NCBI RefSeq assembly: GCF_900129545.1 | Contig: NZ_FQWB01000007.1 | Coordinates: 1 to 64,000, forward strand | DNA: 64,000 nucleotides | Direction of reading: 5' to 3' | Source of the DNA: Flavobacterium fluvii | GTDB lineage: Bacteria; Bacteroidota; Bacteroidia; Flavobacteriales; Flavobacteriaceae | Part shown: piece after piece, positions 1 to 5,192 of the stretch | Layout of the letters: every line of letters begins with the position of its first letter | Position numbering within the stretch: position 1 is the first letter of the stretch | Position numbers and translations under genes: made by a program | The notes under the pieces: model-generated | What the model was told of the DNA's origin: nothing | What the model saw: only the letters and a program-made list of their open reading frames with translations | The model's database searches: none

Positions 1-21
1 AAATGAGATTTGAGCTTCCAT
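1..21 (-). CDS. possible 5' end of a gene running off the left edge
   Basis: Only seven codons (Met-Glu-Ala-Gln-Ile-Ser-Phe) are inside the window, reading leftward from an ATG at 19-21. The reason for listing it is a TAACTTTG box on the minus strand (40-47), which matches the Bacteroidota -7 consensus TAnnTTTG, just upstream. No -33 TTG is seen at the usual distance. The product cannot be named and the call may be wrong. Confidence 0.2.
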
Positions 22-155
22 AACATTAAGATTTATACACAAAGTTACGCATCATTCCATTTTCATCCGGGTTTGTGATTGCTCTTTAATCATGACTATT
101 TCTTTTCGAAAATAATTCTTCGCATCCAAAAGAAAATGAAAACAGTGAAAAAATC

Positions 156-605
156 ATGTTTAATTTTTTAAACCATAAAGCCATGCTGAATTTCATCATC
201 AAAACCCACCAAAAAGACACTGTTTACAAGGGAAACCAAATCTTTATCCTCAATAAGGGAATGAACAGTGGAAAACCCCAAAAAGAACCCTTTTCCAACA
301 GCTTCGTAATTGTATTCCCTGATGAAAGGGATGCCGAAACAGTCTATTGGCTGGCCTACAGCCTTTGGAAATCCAACTTCTGGCACCAATTTTTAATCGG
401 GTCTGTTATTCCATTCTTGCGTATCAAGGATTTCAAGGAAGAATTTGACTCTAAAGTCAATGAAATGATGCTGGAACACGAGCTGCACCAGAAACAAGTC
501 CAAGCGTTGAGGTTACTGGAACAAAAACAAGATCAACTGCATCAAGACATCGTGCTTATCAATGACTTGCGTAGAACCATTTTATCCCGCTTCTGCAGAA
601 AATAA
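156..605 (+). CDS. DUF6943 family protein
   Basis: Small soluble protein of 149 residues resembling the Bacteroidota family DUF6943. The recognisable core runs from the FIIKTH segment through LNKGMNSGKP to the hydrophobic SVIPFLRIKDF segment near residues 82-92, and is followed by a Gln- and Leu-rich helical tail. There is no signal peptide or membrane segment. The family has no known function; in my recollection it occurs in accessory regions of Flavobacteria. A second in-frame ATG at 183 gives a start more typical of the family, so the first nine residues may not be translated. It is followed by a 59-residue gene 28 bases downstream on the same strand. Confidence 0.6.
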   Translation: MFNFLNHKAMLNFIIKTHQKDTVYKGNQIFILNKGMNSGKPQKEPFSNSFVIVFPDERDAETVYWLAYSLWKSNFWHQFLIGSVIPFLRIKDFKEEFDSKVNEMMLEHELHQKQVQALRLLEQKQDQLHQDIVLINDLRRTILSRFCRK

Positions 606-633
606 TTATTTAATAACTTAAAATATCAATACT

Positions 634-813
634 ATGAAACTATTCATTTTGTACCAAACCGACAGTTGGAAGTCCAAGGCATCGAGAGTGTGTTTTGGAG
701 TTTTTGACACCAGGGCCAAAGCCATCGACAGCGCAAAATGGCAGGAATTATACAACCACTATTCGGAAGTGGTCGTTTTGGAAGTGACCCTCAATCTATT
801 TGAAGAAGTTTGA
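634..813 (+). CDS. small hypothetical protein (59 aa)
   Basis: An open frame from ATG 634 to TGA 813 encodes a 59-residue protein beginning MKLFILYQTD. The product is mixed alpha/beta in appearance, without a signal peptide or membrane segment. It lies 28 bases after the DUF6943 gene on the same strand and just before a hairpin terminator, so the two are likely co-transcribed. I do not recognise the family. Support is the frame, the base composition in line with its neighbour and the position directly before the terminator. Confidence 0.5.
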   Translation: MKLFILYQTDSWKSKASRVCFGVFDTRAKAIDSAKWQELYNHYSEVVVLEVTLNLFEEV

Positions 814-824
814 TTTTTGGCAAT

Positions 825-860
825 AAAAAAATGCCCTATCCAAACGGAAAGGGCATTTTA
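825..860. terminator. bidirectional intrinsic terminator
   Basis: The arms AAATGCCCT (near 828-836) and AGGGCATTT (near 850-858) are exact inverted repeats around a 13-base loop. An A-run precedes the left arm and T residues follow the right arm. The hairpin sits between two convergent genes (ends at 813 and 892) and can serve both. Confidence 0.6.
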
Positions 861-891
861 GAGTTTAACCCAAAGGTCACCACAACTAGAG

Positions 892-1074
892 TCAAACTAT
901 TTTTTTGTGCTTCTTGATCAAAAGTTTGAGTATCAAAGATATCAAAAAACTGACAACCGCACCAACGGTGGCAAGAATGATCGTTTTCAGGACATCCTCC
1001 GAATGCAAATTCGGCAAAACACTCAAAATGGTACCGCCAGCGGTACCAACCACGGTGGAATCACTGTGTTGCAT
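892..1074 (-). CDS. small membrane protein, holin-like topology
   Basis: A 60-residue protein with a polar N-terminus, one long hydrophobic segment (about residues 30-52: IILATVGAVVSFLISLILKLL) and a very basic tail (IKKHKKIV). This is the layout of small holins or of class-I bacteriocin-like membrane peptides, but the sequence is not one I recognise. It overlaps the upstream gene by 14 bases and is the last gene of a four-gene minus-strand cassette that includes a DUF5675 protein. A lysis or envelope role is inferred from topology and context only. Confidence 0.5.
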   Translation of the reverse strand: MQHSDSTVVGTAGGTILSVLPNLHSEDVLKTIILATVGAVVSFLISLILKLLIKKHKKIV

Positions 1075-1285
1075 CTTCGTTTTCGGTTGAGGTGGTCAGT
1101 TGACTAACCGCGGAAATCACGCCTCCGGCTACTGCCAAATAACCGCCTATGGAGGTTACCACCACCGGCAAAGCTATGGGAGCGGCCAAGAGGGTTCCGC
1201 CTACGGCGGCCAATGCCAAACCAATATTTCGAAGCACTTTGAAAAATTTTGGCGTTGGGTTTTTTATTCTTTTTATGAGGTTCAT
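1061..1285 (-). CDS. small hydrophobic protein of the DUF5675 cassette
   Basis: About 74 residues: a basic amphipathic N-terminus, then a long Ala/Gly/Val-rich hydrophobic stretch (about residues 24-62) that could form two membrane helices joined by a proline turn, then a polar acidic tail. The start at 1285 was chosen because it falls just after the stop of the upstream DUF5675 gene; an ATG at 1309 in the same frame would overlap that gene. The family is not recognised. Together with the next small membrane protein it could form a holin-type pair. Confidence 0.5.
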   Translation of the reverse strand: MNLIKRIKNPTPKFFKVLRNIGLALAAVGGTLLAAPIALPVVVTSIGGYLAVAGGVISAVSQLTTSTENEDATQ

Positions 1286-1295
1286 AATAAGTGTT

Positions 1296-1691
1296 TTAAG
1301 ATTCAACAATTAACGACACGCTTTCATTGTTTTCGATTGCTTTATAGACCAAGTTTTTTAATTGGGTAAAAGCTTTTCGAGACATCAGGCCTAAACCGGA
1401 TCCTGAAAGTTTCGTTACGGGAGCAATGCAGCCATTCAATTCCAGCAGGGCGTTATTGGCTGGATGAAACAAAATCAAGCTTCTGTTCTTTACGTCAATT
1501 ATTTCCAAATGCCACTTGAATTTTGGACTGTAACGCTTTATGATAAAATATTTCCCCTCCGGAATGCAGGAAACCTTCGTTTCGTTATTCTTCCAAGGCA
1601 ATTCAATCGTGTTGCAGATGAATTTGCCCTCGCATTCGAGTTTGCCGTTGGTTCCGTCGGGGAAATAAGTTCTGGACAGTTTTAAAACCAT
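1296..1691 (-). CDS. DUF5675 family protein
   Basis: The protein has 131 residues and matches the DUF5675 family found in bacteria and phages: LxRTYFPDGTNGKL at the start, CNTIELPWKNNE, IPEGKY, then LFHPANN...LNGCIAP and an S-K-A-F helix. The spacing of His (in FHPAN) and Gly-Cys-Ile about a dozen residues later recalls the His/Cys catalytic pair of YkuD-type L,D-transpeptidases; this likeness is my inference. There is no signal peptide, as in phage lysis proteins that need a holin. It starts two bases before the end of the 251-residue gene and precedes two small membrane proteins. Confidence 0.75.
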   Translation of the reverse strand: MVLKLSRTYFPDGTNGKLECEGKFICNTIELPWKNNETKVSCIPEGKYFIIKRYSPKFKWHLEIIDVKNRSLILFHPANNALLELNGCIAPVTKLSGSGLGLMSRKAFTQLKNLVYKAIENNESVSLIVES

Positions 1692-1692
1692 C

Positions 1693-2448
1693 CTACAAGC
1701 CGCTCACCTGAACCAAGGCCAATGGATTGTAGGCACCATTTTTCAATGGGTACATCTGGCCGTTCACTTCTTGGTAAAACTCGACACCCAAAGCCAAAAA
1801 CAACGGTTTGGTACTCGCTGGAGTAACCTGGTTGGTTTGACTGATGGCCACCGTTGGAACACTGTCCCAAGGCAAAATCGCAGTTTCTGAATGTGCTTCA
1901 ACAAAAGTTTCCGCCTCAAAATCAATTTCTGCACCGGCCGAAATAATCTTGAAATGGGTTGTTCCGCTTGGTGCGGCAATCATGTTGGCCGGTACAAACG
2001 GATCCAGGTCAACGGTGATTGCACCGGTCGCACGATCAATTGCTCCCACGAATGGGGCAAACAAACTGGTGCCCAATTTTCCCCTGATGTTGAATTCAAA
2101 GCCGGCAAGCAATTCCGCCTCGCCATCAATAACGTTTCTCAACCCTCTCACGCTGGTCACGTCCGCCTGGATTACCTTGACCATTGCCTGTGTCAATCGA
2201 CTGACCATTCTGCCGTCCGCAGAATTCAAGAGCAAAGCTCTCAAGGAGGTTCTCAAAATCTTCCCGGCCTTGCCGGCTCTTCCAAATTCGGAACCGTTCT
2301 CGCGGGTTCTCTGGAATGCTGGATCGCTCGCAATTCTGCTCGCATCGATGCCTCCTTTTTCACGAGCCAAATGCCCGTCTTGGGTTTTGTAAAAAGTAAT
2401 ATCCCCGATAGTACCTTTCAACTTGATTATGCCTTTTTGCCTTGCCAT
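1693..2448 (-). CDS. conserved hypothetical protein, first gene of the DUF5675 cassette
   Basis: A 251-residue soluble protein without a signal peptide. The N-terminus (ARQKGIIKLKGTIGDITFYK) is basic and looks like a small beta element. Residues 45-110 are helical with Arg/Lys-rich segments. The second half is rich in Val/Thr/Ala and looks like beta-sandwich. I recall similar proteins in Bacteroidota next to DUF5675 genes, but no function is known to me. The coding sequence is G/C-rich for this window. It probably heads a four-gene operon running to 892; a structural or phage-derived role is possible but not shown. Confidence 0.55.
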   Translation of the reverse strand: MARQKGIIKLKGTIGDITFYKTQDGHLAREKGGIDASRIASDPAFQRTRENGSEFGRAGKAGKILRTSLRALLLNSADGRMVSRLTQAMVKVIQADVTSVRGLRNVIDGEAELLAGFEFNIRGKLGTSLFAPFVGAIDRATGAITVDLDPFVPANMIAAPSGTTHFKIISAGAEIDFEAETFVEAHSETAILPWDSVPTVAISQTNQVTPASTKPLFLALGVEFYQEVNGQMYPLKNGAYNPLALVQVSGL

Positions 2449-2652
2449 AATTTCTAAAATTTAAATTAATAATGTTTCAAAATCCCTCAATCATCATCCT
2501 GTTGCAACATCCTTCGATTGATTTCGAAACAAAGATTACACTTAAACCAATAATTTAAAATAGGGTACTGTTCCATTTGTCTTACAGTGGCATAAATGAC
2601 ATTTTTAAACACAAATGTCATCCTGTATCGGAATTGATTACCAAATAGAACC

Positions 2653-2671
2653 TATATGCTTTTACATATAA
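2653..2671. promoter_or_regulatory. operator-like palindrome, copy 1 of 3
   Basis: TATATG-CTTTTA-CATATA, a 6-base inverted repeat around a 6-base spacer. Its core is identical to copy 2, with a centre-to-centre distance of 40 bases (about four helical turns). It is probably a binding site for the HipB-like repressor encoded downstream, since HipB proteins autoregulate through palindromes upstream of their operon. Confidence 0.6.
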
Positions 2672-2691
2672 ATTAATTTTATTAATCAAAA

Positions 2692-2711
2692 TTATATGCT
2701 TTTACATATAA
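2692..2711. promoter_or_regulatory. operator-like palindrome, copy 2 of 3
   Basis: TTATATG-CTTTTA-CATATAA, a perfect 7-base inverted repeat with the same spacer as copy 1. It lies directly upstream of the TACATTTG promoter box (2717-2724), so occupancy would block RNA polymerase. Confidence 0.6.
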
Positions 2712-2716
2712 TTTAC

Positions 2717-2724
2717 TACATTTG
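2717..2724 (+). promoter_or_regulatory. putative -7 box of the hipBST promoter
   Basis: TACATTTG matches the Bacteroidota -7 consensus TAnnTTTG exactly and lies between operator copies 2 and 3. Transcription would begin near 2730, inside or beside copy 3. No good -33 TTG is present at the expected spacing. Confidence 0.5.
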
Positions 2725-2730
2725 TCTAAA

Positions 2731-2750
2731 ATCAATGCAAAAGCATATAA
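2731..2750. promoter_or_regulatory. operator-like palindrome, copy 3 of 3 (inverted, degenerate)
   Basis: The arm AAAAGCATATAA repeats the motif of copies 1 and 2 in the opposite orientation; the other arm is partly degenerate (ATG retained). Its centre is about 39 bases from copy 2, which continues the regular spacing and brackets the predicted promoter. Confidence 0.5.
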
Positions 2751-2796
2751 TATGACATCGCCAACATAAAGTTGAAATCATTAAAATGGCGATTAC

Positions 2797-3048
2797 ATGG
2801 GACCAATAAAAAACAATAAACTTCAACCTATGAAACCATTAGCCGATTTTGTAAAAGAGAAACGAAACGAAGTAAAACTTACCCAGGAAGCCTTTGCGGA
2901 ACGCGCGGGTGTGGCACTTACCGTGATTCGAAAAATAGAACAGGGAAAGGAAAACCTCAACCTCGAAAAGGTAAACCAGGTGCTCAAAATGTTCGGGCAT
3001 ACCCTGGCTCCGGTCAATGCAAGGGAATTATCCAAAAATGAAGACTAA
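2797..3048 (+). CDS. hipB: HipB-like XRE family antitoxin and repressor
   Basis: This is an 83-residue helix-turn-helix protein of the XRE/HTH_3 class. The HTH runs from about residue 20 to 70 (VKEKRNEVKLTQEAFAERAG ... VIRKIEQGKENLNLEKVNQVLKMFG). It ends in LAPVN, as in HipB/y4mF-type regulators. An in-frame ATG at 2830 (MKPLADFV) gives a more usual HipB N-terminus, so the true start may be there. It is the first gene of a three-gene operon, five bases before the HipS-like gene. HipB proteins bind operator palindromes and repress the operon; three such palindromes lie just upstream. Confidence 0.85.
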   Translation: MGPIKNNKLQPMKPLADFVKEKRNEVKLTQEAFAERAGVALTVIRKIEQGKENLNLEKVNQVLKMFGHTLAPVNARELSKNED

Positions 3049-3053
3049 AGAAC

Positions 3054-3386
3054 ATGAGAAAAGCAGCCATATATTACAAAACGTTTCTGGCGGGCATCCT
3101 CACGGAAACGGACGACGGGGACTACACCTTCGAATACGATGAAAAGTATGCGTTGGAACATCCCAAAGAAGGCATCAGCCTGACAATGCCGGTACGCTCA
3201 AAAAGCTACACCGAAAAACGTTTGTTTCCGTTTTTTGAAGGCTTGATCCCGGAAGGCTGGCTTTTGGATATCGCTTCCAAAAATTGGAAAATAAATCCAA
3301 ACGACCGTATGGGTTTGCTTCTGGCCTGTTGCCAGAATTGCATTGGAGCCGTAAGTATTCAACCAATACAAAACGAAAATGAGTAA
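3054..3386 (+). CDS. hipS: HipS-like protein (HipA N-terminal subdomain as a separate gene)
   Basis: The product is 110 residues and corresponds to the N-terminal 'couple_hipA' subdomain of HipA (AxVYYKTFLAGIL..., LTMPVRS, LFPFFEGLIPEGWLL, NPNDRMGLLL, CIGAVSI). In classical HipA this part is fused to the kinase; here it is a separate gene that ends eight bases inside the start of the kinase gene. This is the arrangement of the tripartite HipBST systems, in which HipS, not HipB, neutralises the HipT kinase. Trp69 in the LIPEGW segment may correspond to the HipS Trp reported to plug the HipT active site; I have not aligned it. Confidence 0.8.
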   Translation: MRKAAIYYKTFLAGILTETDDGDYTFEYDEKYALEHPKEGISLTMPVRSKSYTEKRLFPFFEGLIPEGWLLDIASKNWKINPNDRMGLLLACCQNCIGAVSIQPIQNENE

Positions 3387-4335
3387 GAAGTGTTTATACT
3401 GTTATAAGTCATTAGACGATACGGCAATTGTGGATTTCCACGAACAGTGCAGTCTGGAGTTTTTCGGCACCAAACAGCCACCGGCATTCGAACATTCACT
3501 AAAACAAATGGCGGAATTAGCCAAAAACGTGGTGGAGCGTAGCGTGGCGGTTCCCGGCGTGCAGCCCAAACTATCTCTGTCCATCGTCAATGACTCTCTG
3601 CAGGACGGCAACAAGGGTCGTCTAACCGTTGTCGGAGCCTTGGGAGGAAATTACATTTTCAAACCACCCTCAGACCAGTTTCCGGAAATGCCCGAAAACG
3701 AACACCTGACCATGCGAATCGCGGAAGCTTTCGGAATCAACACCGTAAAGTCGAGCCTGATCCGATTGCAATCGGGCGAACTGTCCTATATCACCAAACG
3801 AATCGACCGAACGGATACCGGAGAGAAAATCCACATGCTCGACATGTTCCAGATCACGGAAGCTTTCGACAAATACAAAAGCTCGATGGAAAAAGTCGGC
3901 AAAGCCCTAAACGAGTATTCGGACAATACTTTGTTGGACAAATTATATTTTCTGGAATTGGGCATTTTCAGTTTCCTGACCGGGAACAACGACATGCACC
4001 TGAAGAACTTCTCCATGATCCATTCCGGCGAAACCTGGACATTGGCGCCGGCATACGATTTATTGAACGTGGCTATAATAAATCCGGACGACACCGAGGA
4101 ACTGGCCTTGACCATCGAAGGCAAGAAGAAAAAACTCAAATGGGAAAATTTCGAAAAGCTGGGCATCAACCTCGGTCTCAACGAAAAACAAATAAAAGGC
4201 ATCGCCAAGCGTTTCCAGAAAAACAAGGCCGTCGCCATCCAATGGATCAACAATTCATTCCTGTCGGAGGAATACAAGGAGAAATACAAAACCCTGATGG
4301 AAGAAAGATACCGCAGCTTGTTTCAGCGGGAATAA
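3379..4335 (+). CDS. hipT: HipT-like serine/threonine kinase toxin
   Basis: The 318-residue protein is a HipA-fold kinase without the N-terminal subdomain. Features in order: a Cys-rich start (C5, C8, C24), the Gly-rich loop around residues 58-67 (VPGVQPKLSL), the nucleotide-binding FKPP at 94-97, the catalytic loop GNNDMHLKN with Asp205 and Asn210, and the metal-binding Asp227 in APAYDLLN. Family members phosphorylate aminoacyl-tRNA synthetases (GltX for HipA, TrpS for E. coli HipT) and stop translation. The loop has Ala57 and Pro59 where I recall autophosphorylated serines in E. coli HipT. The gene overlaps hipS by eight bases. Confidence 0.85.
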   Translation: MSKKCLYCYKSLDDTAIVDFHEQCSLEFFGTKQPPAFEHSLKQMAELAKNVVERSVAVPGVQPKLSLSIVNDSLQDGNKGRLTVVGALGGNYIFKPPSDQFPEMPENEHLTMRIAEAFGINTVKSSLIRLQSGELSYITKRIDRTDTGEKIHMLDMFQITEAFDKYKSSMEKVGKALNEYSDNTLLDKLYFLELGIFSFLTGNNDMHLKNFSMIHSGETWTLAPAYDLLNVAIINPDDTEELALTIEGKKKKLKWENFEKLGINLGLNEKQIKGIAKRFQKNKAVAIQWINNSFLSEEYKEKYKTLMEERYRSLFQRE

Positions 4336-4428
4336 ACGCATCCTTTTTTTGATTAATTTTACTCCACTAAAGTTTGGCCAACAGTACTTTGCCGTACATC
4401 AAAGCCTAATCAAAGCTATAGATAGTGT

Positions 4429-4632
4429 ATGAAAATCGAAAACAAGAGGTTGTGTATCTACCCGAAGGACATACAACGCATTACCGGGAAGAGTTATCGC
4501 CAAAGCGTGAGAATGATGCAAACCATCCGCAAAGAGCTCAACAAGCTCCAAAACGAATTGGTGAGCATAGAAGAATTCTGCCAATACACCAGTCTGAAAC
4601 AGGAACAGGTAATGACCTTGATCGTCGATTAA
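4429..4632 (+). CDS. small conserved hypothetical protein, possible HTH
   Basis: A 67-residue, highly charged helical protein (KRLCIYPKDIQRITGKSYRQ ... VSIEEFCQYTSLKQEQV). The two parts 'IYPKDIQRITG' and 'VSIEEFCQYTSL' look like helix-turn-helix or winged-helix elements. I recall similar short proteins in Bacteroidota accessory regions, without assigned function. It lies 93 bases after hipT on the same strand, with no visible terminator between them, so it could be read through from the hip promoter. Confidence 0.6.
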   Translation: MKIENKRLCIYPKDIQRITGKSYRQSVRMMQTIRKELNKLQNELVSIEEFCQYTSLKQEQVMTLIVD

Positions 4633-4857
4633 AATCATTCTCGAAAATCAAAAATCCCGAGGCAACCCGTTCATTTTTTGGCTGACTTAATACGAATAAT
4701 TGGACTTAATTTTGTAAATTTGGACTATGCAATTTAGGTACTAAATTGAGTCAAAAAAAAAGGGTGCATAATTCGGTGCACTCATTTTGAGAATTGGCTT
4801 TAAAGTCAGTAAATACAGGAGGGTTCATAATGTCACAAGTCCCTCTTTGTCCCTCTT

Positions 4858-4967
4858 TCAAATAAAAAACGCATTCAATCCCAAAACCAGCAGAGCGATA
4901 AAAATTTGGCCTAAAGAATAAGTTGGTCTAAAAAGGAAGAATTCAATATTTCTTCCCTCCCCTTAAT
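4858..4967 (-). pseudogene. C-terminal remnant of a membrane protein
   Basis: The minus-strand frame ending at the TGA at 4858-4860 reads about 34 codons, including FRPTYSLGQIFIALLVLGLN and a final AFFI, with an in-frame stop upstream. The hydrophobic end looks like the last helix of a membrane protein whose 5' part is gone. This rests on composition alone. Confidence 0.25.
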
Positions 4968-5089
4968 TGAACTCTAAAAGCTTTTGGCGTTTTATCAAAT
5001 TCTTTAGAGAATTCGTTCATAATAAAGTAAATTTCTGTATTTTTATTCGCCTCTAACAAAGAAGGCACTTTAAATCTAATTGGTAGTCA
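4943..5089 (-). pseudogene. possible transposase fragment
   Basis: A minus-strand frame ends at a stop at 4943-4945 and includes NKNTEIYFIMNEFSKEFDK. An acidic/aromatic pattern of this kind occurs at the N-terminus of IS982-type transposases (I..IF..VDDFC..F). The frame is closed on both sides after about 48 codons, so it would be only a relic. The family assignment is tentative. Confidence 0.25.
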
Positions 5090-5192
5090 GCTATCAATTC
5101 ACGGCAATCATTTCCATTTTTCAAATATATTTTTACTTTTTTTAAATCGAGCGCACGTTAATTAAAAAACAATAATTACATTTTTTTTCAAA

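Larger units (their letters stand above)
2449..2796. other. divergent intergenic region with hip operators
   Basis: The 348 bases separate the DUF5675 cassette (minus) from the hip operon (plus). The half near the cassette is ordinary AT-rich sequence in which I see no clear promoter box. The half near the hip operon contains three copies of a palindromic motif and a TAnnTTTG box, described separately. Confidence 0.6.
4633..5192. other. 560-base intergenic region with decayed sequence
   Basis: No intact gene is present. A TAAATTTG box at 4715-4722 on the plus strand could be a promoter remnant but leads to no open frame. A direct repeat of CCCTCTTTGT-type sequence lies at about 4841-4860. 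Two minus-strand open fragments that look like truncated genes are listed separately. No TAnnTTTG box was found for the regulator gene that follows at 5193. Confidence 0.5.

Noticed and set aside
1844-2457. Two plus-strand open frames of 182 and 188 codons
   Set aside because: They are antisense to the 251-aa gene, which has better protein character and fits the cassette spacing.
4841-4860. Short CCCTCTTTGT-type direct repeat as a CRISPR trace
   Set aside because: Only two adjacent units without spacers and no cas genes.
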